A stretch of DNA of 64,000 bases from Microbacterium horticulturae (GTDB lineage Bacteria > Actinomycetota > Actinomycetes > Actinomycetales > Microbacteriaceae), in contig NZ_CP119108.1 of the NCBI RefSeq assembly GCF_029094505.1, positions 868,001 through 932,000 of the forward strand, given 5' to 3'. Position numbers and translations under genes: made by a program. Within the stretch, counting starts at the first letter, position 1, and every line of letters starts with the position of its first letter. Under the pieces are notes generated by a model, which saw nothing but the letters and a program-made list of their open reading frames with translations, made no database searches and had not been told where the DNA came from. Positions 52,459 to 62,928 of the stretch are shown piece by piece.

Positions 52459-53391
52459 GTGAGTGCAAAGGGCTGGTGGCTGTTCGCCGCCATGGCCGTC
52501 CTGTGGGGCGTGCCTTATCTGTTCATCAGCGAGGCGGTCACGTCGTTCTCGCCGGCGGCTGTCGTCAGCGGGCGAACGCTCGGCGGTGCGCTGATCCTTC
52601 TGCCGATCGCCCTGCATCGAAAGGCGCTCGGCCCCGCGCTGCGTCGGTGGCCGTGGGTTCTCGCGTTCGGAGCGATCGAGATGGGCGGTCCGTTCTTCCT
52701 GCTCAGCGACGCCGAGCGCACGATCCCCTCCGGACTCACCGGGCTGCTCGTGTCGACGGTGCCGCTGTGGGCGACGATCATCGGCTTCACCATCGGCACT
52801 CACCGCAGCGTCAGCCCGCTGCGCATCATCGGCCTGCTCGTGGGTTTCGGGGGAGTGGCGGTGATCGTCGCCGGGCAGGGGCTGGCGGTGACAGATGCCG
52901 CGTCCACCTTCGTCGCGGTGGGCGAGGTTCTGCTCACGGCGCTGCTGTATGCCATCGCGCCGTTCATCGTGACGGCCAAGCTGCACGACGTGCCCTCGCT
53001 GGGGCCCATCACCCTCGCGCTGGTCTTCGTGGGGCTGGTCTACCTCCCCTTCGCCGCGATGACCTCGCACACCGTGCCGACGGGGCGCAGCATCGCCGCG
53101 CTGGCGGCCCTCGCGCTGCTGTGCACCGCCGTGGCGTTCGTGGTGTTCTTCGCTCTCATCGCCGAGGTCGGGCCGGTCACGGCGCCGCTTTTCACCTATG
53201 TGAACCCGGTCGTGGCCATCGCCCTGGGTGTCGTCATCCTGGGGGAGCATCTCTCGCCGTGGCTGCTGATCGGCTTTCCACTCGTACTGGTGGGGTGCTG
53301 GCTGGCGGCGACGGGCGGTCGTGTACGCGCGCCCGCGGCACCCGTGCCGGGCGATGTCACACGCGTCGAGCCGCCGGTGGCCGGTCCGTAG
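52459..53391 (+). CDS. EamA-family (DMT) transporter
   Basis: Ten-helix drug/metabolite transporter of 310 residues made of two EamA repeats (LWGVPYLFISEAVTSFSPAA; VGEVLLTALLYAIAPFIVTA). Such proteins export amino acids or metabolites. The GTG at 52459 is chosen over a start at 52420 inside recR. It lies just upstream of lysC, so a role in exporting an amino acid is possible, but nothing specific shows it. Confidence 0.87.
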   Translation: MSAKGWWLFAAMAVLWGVPYLFISEAVTSFSPAAVVSGRTLGGALILLPIALHRKALGPALRRWPWVLAFGAIEMGGPFFLLSDAERTIPSGLTGLLVSTVPLWATIIGFTIGTHRSVSPLRIIGLLVGFGGVAVIVAGQGLAVTDAASTFVAVGEVLLTALLYAIAPFIVTAKLHDVPSLGPITLALVFVGLVYLPFAAMTSHTVPTGRSIAALAALALLCTAVAFVVFFALIAEVGPVTAPLFTYVNPVVAIALGVVILGEHLSPWLLIGFPLVLVGCWLAATGGRVRAPAAPVPGDVTRVEPPVAGP

Positions 53392-53446
53392 AATGGGGTG
53401 TCGGGCGCGGCATCCGTGTCCCTGAACGCAGTCCGGGAGTTGGTTC

Positions 53447-54748
53447 GTGGCGCTCATCGTCCAGAAGTACGGCGGATCGTCCGTCGCCGATGCCGCAAGC
53501 ATCAAGCGGGTGGCCAAGCGGATCGTCGATGCCCGCCGTGCCGGGCACGATGTCGTCGTCGCGGTCAGCGCGATGGGCGACACCACCGACGAACTGCTCG
53601 ATCTCGCCGCCGAGGTCGCGCCGATTCCGGCTCCTCGCGAGCTCGACATGCTGCTGTCCAGCGGTGAGCGCATCTCGATGGCGCTGTTGGCGATGGCTAT
53701 CCACTCGATGGGCTTCGAAGCACGTTCGTTCACCGGCAGCCAAGCCGGGATGATCACCGATGCGCACCACGGCGCCGCCCGCATCGTCGACGTCACTCCG
53801 GTGCGGTTGCGCGAGGCGCTCGACGAGGGCGCGATCGTCATCGTTGCGGGCTTCCAGGGATTCAACCGTGACACGCGCGACATCACCACGCTCGGCCGCG
53901 GTGGCTCCGATACGACGGCGGTCGCACTGGCCGCAGCGCTCGACGCCGACGTCTGCGAGATCTACAGCGATGTCGACGGCATCTTCACGGCAGATCCGCG
54001 CGTCATCCCCAAGGCGCGCAAGCTCGACGTCATCTCCAGCGAGGAGATGCTCGAGCTCGCTGCCAACGGCGCCAAGGTCCTCTACATCCGCGCGGTGGAA
54101 TATGCGCGCCGCCACGGCGTGCTCATCCACGCGCGTTCCACCTTCAGCTCCGCAGAGGGCACCCTCGTCATCGACGAGGCCCGGCGCGAAGAGCTGTCCA
54201 CCTTGTTCCCGCAGCTAAAGGGAGAGCACATGGAAGAGCCCGTCGTCGCCGGCGTCGCGACCGACCTCAGCCAGGCGAAGATCACCGTCCTCGGGGTTCC
54301 CGACATCCCCGGCAAGGCCGCCGAGATCTTCAAGATCGTGGCCAAGTCGGGCGCGAACGTCGACATGATCGTGCAGAACATCTCGGCGGCCACCACCGGT
54401 CGCACCGATATCTCCTTCACCCTTCCCAAGTCGGATGCCTCGCTCGCTCTTCGCTCGCTGGCCGTCGAACAGGACGATGTCGGCTTCGCGAGCCTCGTGC
54501 ATGACGACCAGATCGGCAAGCTGTCGGTCGTCGGCGCGGGCATGCGGACGAACTCGGGGGTGTCGGCGACCCTGTTCGAGGCGCTGAGCGCCGCCGGCAT
54601 CAACATCGAGATGATCTCCACGTCGGAGATCCGCATCTCGGTCGTGCTGCGCGGCGACGACCTCGCCGATGCCGCACGTGCCGTGCACACCGCCTTCGGC
54701 TTGGACGGCGATGTGGATGCCACGATCTATGCGGGCACGGGGCGCTGA
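53447..54748 (+). CDS. lysC: aspartate kinase
   Basis: Phosphorylates aspartate, the first step to lysine, threonine and methionine; 433 residues. The kinase domain has [35 protein letters not shown] and [20 protein letters not shown]. Two ACT domains in the last 170 residues bind feedback inhibitors. In relatives the enzyme is inhibited by lysine plus threonine. The GTG start lies about 50 bases after TAGAAT (near 53388). A second start inside the gene gives the beta subunit. Confidence 0.95.
   Translation: MALIVQKYGGSSVADAASIKRVAKRIVDARRAGHDVVVAVSAMGDTTDELLDLAAEVAPIPAPRELDMLLSSGERISMALLAMAIHSMGFEARSFTGSQAGMITDAHHGAARIVDVTPVRLREALDEGAIVIVAGFQGFNRDTRDITTLGRGGSDTTAVALAAALDADVCEIYSDVDGIFTADPRVIPKARKLDVISSEEMLELAANGAKVLYIRAVEYARRHGVLIHARSTFSSAEGTLVIDEARREELSTLFPQLKGEHMEEPVVAGVATDLSQAKITVLGVPDIPGKAAEIFKIVAKSGANVDMIVQNISAATTGRTDISFTLPKSDASLALRSLAVEQDDVGFASLVHDDQIGKLSVVGAGMRTNSGVSATLFEALSAAGINIEMISTSEIRISVVLRGDDLADAARAVHTAFGLDGDVDATIYAGTGR
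54230..54748 (+). CDS. internal start for aspartate kinase beta subunit
   Basis: ATG 54230 ([20 protein letters not shown]) is in frame with lysC and is preceded by AAAGGGAG at five bases, a clear ribosome site in the middle of a gene. It would make a 172-residue protein with just the ACT domains. In Corynebacterium the overlapping lysC alpha/beta arrangement is established, with a beta subunit of the same size. Confidence 0.75.
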   Translation: MEEPVVAGVATDLSQAKITVLGVPDIPGKAAEIFKIVAKSGANVDMIVQNISAATTGRTDISFTLPKSDASLALRSLAVEQDDVGFASLVHDDQIGKLSVVGAGMRTNSGVSATLFEALSAAGINIEMISTSEIRISVVLRGDDLADAARAVHTAFGLDGDVDATIYAGTGR

Positions 54749-55936
<1,188 letters not shown>

Positions 55937-55987
55937 CGCTGCGCCCCTGAACGGGCCACGCCGCTGTGACACGTAGACTGGACAACC

Positions 55988-57448
55988 GTGACTGAAACCG
56001 TCGATGTCGTACTGATCGGTGGGGGCATCATGAGTGCCACCCTGGGTGCTTTCCTCCACGAGCTGCAGCCGGACTGGAAGATCACCGCCATCGAGCGGCT
56101 CAGCGAGGTCGCCGAAGAGAGCTCAAACGCGTTCAACAACGCCGGCACAGGTCATTCGGCCCTCTGCGAGCTCAACTACACCCCGGAGAGCGCCGACGGC
56201 ACCATCGACATCAGCAAGGCGATCTCGATCAACGAGCAGTTCCAGCTGAGCCGGCAGTTCTGGTCGAGCCTGGTAGACCGCGGCATCCTGCGCGCTCCCG
56301 ACACCTTCATCAACCCCACGCCGCACATGACGTTCGTTCGCGGTGAGAAGAACGTCGACTTCCTCAAGAGGCGTCACGAGCTGCTGACCCAGCAGACGCT
56401 GTTCGCCGACATGGAGTACAGCGAGGACTCGCGGGTCATCAACCAGTGGGCGCCGTTGCTCATGAACAAGCGGCTGAAGGCCGACGAGCCGTTCGCGGCC
56501 ACCCGAGTGACCGGCGGTACCGACGTCGATTTCGGTGCGCTGACCCGGCAGCTCTTCGGGCACTTGAGTGAGGCCGGGGTGGATGTGCGGACGAACACCG
56601 AGGTGCGCAACCTGAAGCGACGCGCGGACGGCACCTGGCAGGTCAAGTACCGTCGCACTATCGGGCGTGCACCGGGGCGCATCAATGCGCGGTTCGTCTT
56701 CGTCGGTGCGGGGGGCTGGGCGCTCAAGCTCCTGCAGAAGTCGGGCATTCCCGAGATCAAGGGTTACGGCTGCTTCCCGATCGGTGGGCAGTGGCTGGAG
56801 ACCCGCGATCAGAAGATCGTCGCGCAGCACCACGCGAAGGTGTACTCGAAGGCGACCGTGGGTGCACCGCCCATGTCGGTGCCGCACCTGGATACGCGTG
56901 TGGTCGACGGTGAGGCATCCGTCCTCTTCGGTCCGTTCGCGACATTCAGCCCGAAGTTCCTCAAGAACGGGTCCATGTGGGACATCGTCACCCAGGTCCG
57001 CTTCTCGAACCTCTTCAGCATGCTCAAGGTCGCGTTCACGAACTTCGACCTGATCCGCTACCTGGTCAGCGAACTCGCGAAGAACCATCACCGCAAGGTG
57101 GATGACCTGCGCGAGCTGTTCCCGGGGGCTGAGGACGCCGACTGGAGGCTGCTGCAGGCAGGCCAGCGCGCGCAGGTGATGCACAATGGCCAGCTCAAGT
57201 TCGGCACCGAGGTCGTCGCCCACTCCGACGGCTCGATCGCGGGCCTTCTGGGCGCCTCGCCGGGCGCGTCGACGGCCGTGCCGATCATGCTCAACCTCAT
57301 GAAGACGTGCTTCCCGCAGCAGTTCCCGTCGTGGGAGAGCAAGATCCGCGAGTTGATCCCGACCTACGGGCAGACACTCAACGACCAGCCGGTGCTGGCC
57401 GAGACGACCATCGATCGCACGGCGGCGGAGCTGAAGATCGGCGCCTAG
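55988..57448 (+). CDS. mqo: malate:quinone oxidoreductase
   Basis: Peripheral membrane FAD enzyme of 486 residues that oxidises malate to oxaloacetate and reduces the quinone pool. The FAD motif is VLIGGGIMSATLGAFL at residues 6-21; NNAGTGHSALCELNYTP, FINPTPHMTFV and LFGPFATFSPKFLK are Mqo blocks, and GLLGASPGASTAVPIML lies near the C-terminus. The GTG start follows TAGACT (55974-55979) by eight bases. It supplies electrons to the same quinone pool used by NarGHI. Confidence 0.96.
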   Translation: MTETVDVVLIGGGIMSATLGAFLHELQPDWKITAIERLSEVAEESSNAFNNAGTGHSALCELNYTPESADGTIDISKAISINEQFQLSRQFWSSLVDRGILRAPDTFINPTPHMTFVRGEKNVDFLKRRHELLTQQTLFADMEYSEDSRVINQWAPLLMNKRLKADEPFAATRVTGGTDVDFGALTRQLFGHLSEAGVDVRTNTEVRNLKRRADGTWQVKYRRTIGRAPGRINARFVFVGAGGWALKLLQKSGIPEIKGYGCFPIGGQWLETRDQKIVAQHHAKVYSKATVGAPPMSVPHLDTRVVDGEASVLFGPFATFSPKFLKNGSMWDIVTQVRFSNLFSMLKVAFTNFDLIRYLVSELAKNHHRKVDDLRELFPGAEDADWRLLQAGQRAQVMHNGQLKFGTEVVAHSDGSIAGLLGASPGASTAVPIMLNLMKTCFPQQFPSWESKIRELIPTYGQTLNDQPVLAETTIDRTAAELKIGA

Positions 57449-57467
57449 GCGACCGTAGAATCGTCCG

Positions 57468-58103
57468 GTGGCCAAACTCTACTTCCGCTACGGCGCGATG
57501 AATTCGGGCAAGTCCACCGCGCTTCTGCAGGCCGCGTACAACTACGAGGAGCGCGGGCAGCACGTGCTGCTGGCCAAGCCCGTGATCGACACGAAAGACG
57601 CCGACAGCATCTCGAGCCGGCTCGGCATGAGCCGGCCGGTGGATTTCCTCATCCGTCCCGATGACGATGTGCGTGCGCTGTTCGCCGCGCAGCGCGCGCG
57701 TGTGCGCCGCGACTCGGCAGCGCTCATCCCCGACGCCTCTGTCGACGTTGCCTGCCTCCTCATCGACGAGGCGCAATTCCTCACCCGTGAGCAGGTCGAC
57801 GATCTGCTGCGGATCGTCGTGCTCGACGGCGTGCCGGTGCTCGCCTACGGCATTCGCACCGACTTCCAGACCCAGGCGTTCCCCGGCTCGCGACGGCTGC
57901 TCGAATTGGCGCACACGCTCGAAGAGCTCAAGACCATCTGCCGCTGTGGTCGCAAGGCGCTGTTCAACGCGCGCCTGGTGGGTGGCCGGTTCGTCTTCGA
58001 CGGCGACCAGGTCGCCATCGACGAGCTGTCGGCCGACCGCGTCACCTACGAGTCGATGTGCGCGGAGTGCTACCTGCACGAGTCGGGCGGACGCCTCGGC
58101 TGA
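57468..58103 (+). CDS. tdk: thymidine kinase
   Basis: Type II thymidine kinase of 211 residues for pyrimidine salvage. P-loop YGAMNSGKSTALLQAAYN near residue 5, LLIDEAQFLTREQVDDLLRI (Walker B with catalytic Glu), the lasso-region and zinc cysteines CRCGRKALFNARLV and MCAECY. TAGAAT at 57456-57461 is six bases before the GTG start. The stop abuts the end of the convergent DUF1295 gene with no gap. Confidence 0.95.
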   Translation: MAKLYFRYGAMNSGKSTALLQAAYNYEERGQHVLLAKPVIDTKDADSISSRLGMSRPVDFLIRPDDDVRALFAAQRARVRRDSAALIPDASVDVACLLIDEAQFLTREQVDDLLRIVVLDGVPVLAYGIRTDFQTQAFPGSRRLLELAHTLEELKTICRCGRKALFNARLVGGRFVFDGDQVAIDELSADRVTYESMCAECYLHESGGRLG

Positions 58104-58946
58104 TCAGGCGGTGCGTGCGGCCGAGCGTCGCGGAAACCAGGGCACGATCATCGACGTCTTGCGCTGGTAGTCGCGGTACGCCGGGTACTTCGATGCCGAG
58201 ATCGATTCGGTGAAGATCGTGGAGCCGACGAACAGCCCTGTCAGCAGCACCGGCCCGACGATCGTCGCGTTGACCACGCCGCCCCAGAAACCCTGCGCCG
58301 ACGCGACGGCGGCCGTGGCGCCGATCGCGTAGATCATCCACCACTGCAGCTGTTCGCCGAAGAAGTTGGGATGCCGGCTGTACCGGAACAGGCCGCCGGC
58401 GGCGAATCCCGGCTCGAGGTGACCGCCGGCCTGCTTCTTGCGTCGGTGGAACGCCCATTGCTGCTGGTCGGCGACGGTCTCGATGATCAGCGCGGCCAGG
58501 AAGACGATTGCGAAGAGCGCGTCCCACCCGGAGACGGGGGAGGGATACCGCGATGCCAGCCACACCGGAAGAGTGATCAGCACGAGCAGGACGTTCTGAT
58601 ACAGCACGATGAAGAGCAGATTGAAGATCTGGAACTGCCAGCGCTTCATCCGTCCGCGCAGGATCGCCCACCGGTAGTCCTCCATGCCGGAGTAGCCGCC
58701 CTTGCGCGCGAAGTTGAAGGTGAGACGCGCGCCCCAAAATGTGACGAGGATCGCCATCACGAGGACACGTGCGCTGTCATGGCCGCTCGCGATGACGGGG
58801 ATCGCGAAGGTCCATACGTACGCGATGGGCGCCAGCGACCAGATCCGGTCGACCCAGGAGGTGTCTTTCGTCGCGAGCGAGGCGATCCAGCAGAACGCGC
58901 TGATGACACCGGCGAGGAGGAGGAGGACGGAGCCGAGAGAGTTCAC
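58104..58946 (-). CDS. DUF1295 / steroid 5-alpha-reductase-like membrane protein
   Basis: Membrane protein of 280 residues with six or seven helices (LGSVLLLLAGVISAFCWIA, VLVMAILVTFWGARLTFNFA, FQIFNLLFIVLYQNVLLVLI). The block GGLFRYSRHPNFFGEQLQWW near residue 195 is the C-terminal NAD(P)H-binding signature of steroid 5-alpha-reductase/ICMT-like enzymes. The substrate is unknown. The GTG at 58946 follows TACGCT (coding strand; 58953-58958) by six bases, so it is probably leaderless. A perfect 16-base palindrome (58958-58973) overlaps this -10 box. Confidence 0.86.
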   Translation of the reverse strand: MNSLGSVLLLLAGVISAFCWIASLATKDTSWVDRIWSLAPIAYVWTFAIPVIASGHDSARVLVMAILVTFWGARLTFNFARKGGYSGMEDYRWAILRGRMKRWQFQIFNLLFIVLYQNVLLVLITLPVWLASRYPSPVSGWDALFAIVFLAALIIETVADQQQWAFHRRKKQAGGHLEPGFAAGGLFRYSRHPNFFGEQLQWWMIYAIGATAAVASAQGFWGGVVNATIVGPVLLTGLFVGSTIFTESISASKYPAYRDYQRKTSMIVPWFPRRSAARTA

Positions 58947-58957
58947 GCCCTCAGCGT

Positions 58958-59015
58958 AGGGGCTGCAGCCCCTGGCTTGCCTGGTCTGACCACAGGGAGT
59001 ATGGTGGTCGGACCA
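58958..59015. promoter_or_regulatory. divergent promoter with twin FadR-type operators
   Basis: Two perfect sites TGGTCTGACCA (58982-58992) and TGGTCGGACCA (59005-59015) fit TNGTNNNACNA, the LldR-type pattern. They flank a good promoter for the regulator gene: TTGCCT (58977-58982), 17-base spacer, TATGGT (59000-59005). AGGGGCTGCAGCCCCT (58958-58973), a perfect palindrome, overlaps the -10 of the divergent DUF1295 gene. Confidence 0.75.
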
Positions 59016-59030
59016 CAGAAGGAGCATCGC

Positions 59031-59795
59031 GTGGCAGACAAGGCCGTTCCCGCGCGCGCATGGCGCGTCGTCCTGGAGAAGATCGAGACCGATCTGGCCG
59101 AGGGCACCCTCAAACCCGGTGATCACCTCCCGCCAGAGCGCGAACTCGCTGCGACCCTGGGCGTCGGGCGGTCGAGCGTCCGTGAGGCGCTGCGCGTGCT
59201 GGATGTTCTCGGACTGATCCGCACGGCGACCGGCTCGGGTCCGAGCGCGGGCGCTATCGTCATCGCGACGCCGGTGGGCGGGATGTCGGCACTCATCCGG
59301 TTGCAGGTGGCAGCGCACGGCTTTCCGATCGGTGACGTCGTGCGTACCCGGGTGATCCTCGAATCGGCGACGGCGTGGGAGCTCGGCACGCGCTTCGGAG
59401 AGGCGCGACGCACGCGCCAGCAGGCCGAGGCTGCGGCCGAGACCCTCACCGAGCCCCTCCGACTGCTGGAGGCGATGGATGCCGCGGGCCTCGCTCCCGC
59501 AGAGTTTTCGGCTTTGGACGCCCAGTTCCATCTGGCGCTGGCTGAGGCGGCGGGCAATGCCGTCGTCGTGGCGATGATGGTGGGTCTGCGCGAATCCATC
59601 GAGGGCTACGTGCTCGAGGGAGCGGAGCGCGTGTCCGACTGGGGCGAGACCATGCCCCGGCTTCGGGCGCAGCACCGCGAGATCATCGATGCCCTCGAAC
59701 ACGGCGATCCGAGCATGGCCCGGCGTCTGGTCGTCGACCACATCACCGGCTACTACGCGCACGCCGGACTCACCGAAGAAGGAAAGGACCGCTGA
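59031..59795 (+). CDS. FadR/GntR-family regulator (probable LldR)
   Basis: Regulator of 254 residues with an N-terminal GntR winged helix ([40 protein letters not shown]) and a helical FCD domain typical of the FadR subfamily. GTG 59031 has AAGGAG seven bases upstream. It overlaps lldD (TGATG) and has two TGGTCnGACCA operators at its promoter, so it is likely a lactate-responsive repressor of this two-gene operon, by analogy with LldR. Confidence 0.88.
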   Translation: MADKAVPARAWRVVLEKIETDLAEGTLKPGDHLPPERELAATLGVGRSSVREALRVLDVLGLIRTATGSGPSAGAIVIATPVGGMSALIRLQVAAHGFPIGDVVRTRVILESATAWELGTRFGEARRTRQQAEAAAETLTEPLRLLEAMDAAGLAPAEFSALDAQFHLALAEAAGNAVVVAMMVGLRESIEGYVLEGAERVSDWGETMPRLRAQHREIIDALEHGDPSMARRLVVDHITGYYAHAGLTEEGKDR

Positions 59796-61090
59796 TGGTC
59801 ACCAGGCAGATCCCCAACCTGCACGACATCTTCGAGCTCATGCAGTTCAAGAAACCGGAGCTCAACGGACGAAAGAGGCGCCTGGATGCCGCGCTGACCA
59901 TTTACGACCTGCGCACCATTGCCAAGCGCCGGACGCCGGCTGCGGCCTTCGACTACACTGACGGTGCGGCCGAGGGCGAGCTGTCCATCGCGCGAGCCCG
60001 GCAGGCGTTCGAAGATGTGGAGTTCCACCCCGGAATTCTCAAGCCCGCCCCGTCCGTCGACATGTCGTGCGAGATCCTCGGGGGGCCGTCTGCGCTGCCG
60101 TTCGGTATCGCGCCGACCGGCTTCACGCGCCTCATGCAGACCGAGGGCGAGATCGCCGGCGCGGGTGCGGCCGGTGCCGCCGGCATCCCGTTCACTCTGT
60201 CCACGCTGGGTACGACGTCGATCGAAGACGTCAAGAAGACCAACCCGAACGGACGCAACTGGTTTCAGCTGTATGTCATGCGTGAGCGCGAGATCTCGTA
60301 CGGACTCACGAGGCGCGCTGCGGCTGCCGGCTTCGACACGCTGTTCTTCACGGTTGACACCCCGGTCGCGGGCGCGCGGCTGCGCGACAAGCGCAACGGA
60401 TTCTCGATCCCGCCGCAGTTGACCCTGGGAACGATCATCAACGCGATCCCGCGGCCGTGGTGGTGGATCGACTTCCTCACCACGCCGAAACTCGAGTTCG
60501 CTTCGCTGAGCACGACGGGTGGCACCGTGGGCGAGCTGCTGGATGCCGCGATGGACCCGACCATCAGCTACGACGATCTTGAGGTCATCCGGGAGATGTG
60601 GCCCGGCAAGATCGTCATCAAGGGTGTGCAGAACGTCGAGGACTCGAAGAAGCTCATCGACAAGGGCGTGGACGGCATCGTGCTCTCCAACCATGGCGGG
60701 CGCCAGCTCGATCGGGCGCCGATCCCGTTCCGGCTGCTTCCGGAGGTCGTGCGCGAAGTGGGGAAGGACGCCACGGTCATGGTCGACACCGGCATCATGA
60801 ACGGGGCCGACATCGTGGCATCCATCGCTCTCGGTGCGAAGTTCACGCTGGTGGGACGCGCGTACCTCTATGGCCTGATGGCGGGCGGGCGCCAGGGCGT
60901 CGACCGTATGATCGAGATCCTGCGCAGCGAGATCGAGCGCACGATGAAGCTGCTCGGCGTCTCGTCGCTGGCTGAACTCGAGCCCAAGCATGTGACGCAG
61001 CTCACGCGGCTGACGCCCGTGGGCTCCGCGGGTGCCGGTGCGATGATCGCGGCGCGCGCGCCGCGTGCGAAGGCCGCCGCGACCCGCTGA
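59795..61090 (+). CDS. lldD: L-lactate dehydrogenase (quinone), FMN-dependent
   Basis: Alpha-hydroxy-acid dehydrogenase of 431 residues that oxidises L-lactate to pyruvate and passes electrons to the quinone pool. FMN-binding and catalytic blocks are present: [50 protein letters not shown] and the catalytic His300 in [12 protein letters not shown]. The N-terminal about 45 residues are longer than in the E. coli enzyme, as is common in actinobacteria. It shares one base with the stop of the FadR-type regulator. Confidence 0.94.
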   Translation: MVTRQIPNLHDIFELMQFKKPELNGRKRRLDAALTIYDLRTIAKRRTPAAAFDYTDGAAEGELSIARARQAFEDVEFHPGILKPAPSVDMSCEILGGPSALPFGIAPTGFTRLMQTEGEIAGAGAAGAAGIPFTLSTLGTTSIEDVKKTNPNGRNWFQLYVMREREISYGLTRRAAAAGFDTLFFTVDTPVAGARLRDKRNGFSIPPQLTLGTIINAIPRPWWWIDFLTTPKLEFASLSTTGGTVGELLDAAMDPTISYDDLEVIREMWPGKIVIKGVQNVEDSKKLIDKGVDGIVLSNHGGRQLDRAPIPFRLLPEVVREVGKDATVMVDTGIMNGADIVASIALGAKFTLVGRAYLYGLMAGGRQGVDRMIEILRSEIERTMKLLGVSSLAELEPKHVTQLTRLTPVGSAGAGAMIAARAPRAKAAATR

Positions 61091-61234
61091 CTCGGGTGCG
61101 GTGGGAGGGCCTGGGAGCATACGGCTCTCCGGTCGTTGGGCGGGACTTCGCCTCGCTTCGCTCAGTGGGGGTCTTCGTGCGTCGAAACGGCTCCCGACCG
61201 GGTCGAAGCGGCTGTGCGGGGTGACCTGAGCGGC

Positions 61235-62782
61235 CTACTTGGGTGTGAGTTCCTCGCTCCGCGTCTGAGCTGCTCGATCTACGTGCGTCTCATCTGTTCG
61301 GTGGCGGGTGCTCTCGTTCTGCTGCTGTTGAGCCGTCGGCGGAGTGTGTTGCGGGCTCGGTGGAGGGACCCGTGGGTGGGTCGCCAGGTGCCGGTGGGGT
61401 CGAGGTTGCGTGGTGCTCGCACCTGGGGGAGGCCGTCTACCATGCGGATTTGCCATCCGCTGGTTTCGATGGTGCGGGTGGTGCCACCAGCACAGGGGGA
61501 CGCCGTTGTCGGTGTGGGTGGGGCCGCCTTTGCTGTGGGGGATGACGTGGTGGATTTCGCACCAGGTGGCGGGCATGTGGCATCCGGGGATGATGCATCC
61601 GCCGTCGCGGGCGATGATCGCGCGGCGTTGTTGGGCGGTGAAGGTGCGGTTGGGGGAGCCGAGTTCGATGATGCGTCCGTCGTCGTCGATGATCATGTGT
61701 TGGATGCCGCCGCAGCAGGCGGCTTGGCGGGCGACGAAGGCGGGGACGGTGCAGTCGGTGCCGTCGATGAATCCGACACCGTTTTTGCTGTGCAGTTCGT
61801 CGGCGGGGATGGTGATCAGCACGGTGGGTGGCAGTCCGCCCAGGGTGGGTGTTTCGGCGGAGCGGGCGGCGACGCTGAGAATGGTGGCGAACACGTCGTG
61901 CAGTTTCTGTGCCCGGGTGCGGGTGTCGGCGGGGATCTCCGCGGCTCCAAGCGTGTCGGCGTCACTGGTTTCGTGGAAGCTGACGCCCGCGCTGGTCTCG
62001 GGCGTGGTGCGGTCTTCGACGCGGGGGTTCAGGTGCGCGTCGTTGAGTTTGATCAGTTGCGCGGCCACTTCGGGGAGCAGGGCGCCGCGGATGGGGACGA
62101 TGTTGTCGCGTTCGCGGCCGAGGACGATCCCGCGCTTACGGGCGGCGCGTTCGTCGTCCGGAAGCTTCCCGTCCGGGTCGAGGACCAGTTCCCAGACTTT
62201 GGCTTGGATGCGGGTCTCATCGGCGGTGCATGCCGGTGCCTGGTCGGTGCTGTTGCCGGTGGCTGCGGCGGTCAGTTCGTACTCGGCCGCAGCCCACTGG
62301 GCGGGGTCGGTGCGATCGGCGATCGGGTTCAGAATGCTGGTGATCGCGGTGATCGAGTCGCCCCCGATGCCCCCGTCGATGAGTGCTTCCCGCACGGTGG
62401 GGAACCGGGCCGGCAGCGGCTGGCCGGTCAACGTAGTGCGCACAGCGACCGCCCGGCCCTGCCTGATCCGGGCCCGCGCGGTGGCAGACGCGATCCCGGT
62501 GACCCGGCACAGCAGATCCGCGGCGGTCGAGCACCCACTGCGGGCGGAGAGGCGCTCTTCCCCCAGTTCGGTGCGGGAGCGGTCATCGACCTCGGCGGCG
62601 GTGGTGATCCGTAGCGCGTCGACGCGCCGGCCGAGTGCTTCGGTGACTCGGGTCAGTTCGAGCAGTTCGGTGTCGGACAGGCTCCGCACCGCGTCGGCGG
62701 AGAGTGATTCATGCACGGTGTCACCCAGCGTGCTGTCGAGACCGGTGAGGGTCTCGATCAGGTCCGCGGGTGCCGTGTTCAT
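61235..62782 (-). CDS. DUF222 / HNH endonuclease domain protein
   Basis: Protein of 515 residues: an N-terminal DUF222 region (helical, residues about 20-330) and a C-terminal HNH nuclease motif CIIPGCHMPATWCEIHHVIP followed by NGVPLCWWHHPHHR, with zinc cysteines. The tail is rich in Pro, Gln and His. Such proteins are numerous and repeated in actinobacterial genomes (13E12-type) and may be mobile, but function is unproven. ATG 62782 is chosen because DUF222 proteins usually start shortly before this point. No mobile-element ends were recognised. Confidence 0.88.
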   Translation of the reverse strand: MNTAPADLIETLTGLDSTLGDTVHESLSADAVRSLSDTELLELTRVTEALGRRVDALRITTAAEVDDRSRTELGEERLSARSGCSTAADLLCRVTGIASATARARIRQGRAVAVRTTLTGQPLPARFPTVREALIDGGIGGDSITAITSILNPIADRTDPAQWAAAEYELTAAATGNSTDQAPACTADETRIQAKVWELVLDPDGKLPDDERAARKRGIVLGRERDNIVPIRGALLPEVAAQLIKLNDAHLNPRVEDRTTPETSAGVSFHETSDADTLGAAEIPADTRTRAQKLHDVFATILSVAARSAETPTLGGLPPTVLITIPADELHSKNGVGFIDGTDCTVPAFVARQAACCGGIQHMIIDDDGRIIELGSPNRTFTAQQRRAIIARDGGCIIPGCHMPATWCEIHHVIPHSKGGPTHTDNGVPLCWWHHPHHRNQRMANPHGRRPPPGASTTQPRPHRHLATHPRVPPPSPQHTPPTAQQQQNESTRHRTDETHVDRAAQTRSEELTPK

Positions 62783-62928
62783 GCTTCCATCATGCCGCCC
62801 ACCACCGACATTGGAAGCAGGCGAATCCCAGATCAGCTCTGATATCTGTGGACAACTCGGGAAAGTCCGGAATCGAGGCTGCTTGTGGAGGAGCCGATGC
62901 GCTTCACCGCCAGAGGGGCGCGATTCCA

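Noticed and set aside
61091..61234. Small gene between lldD and the HNH protein
   Set aside because: No frame with a plausible start, ribosome site and protein-like composition; treated as plain intergenic sequence.
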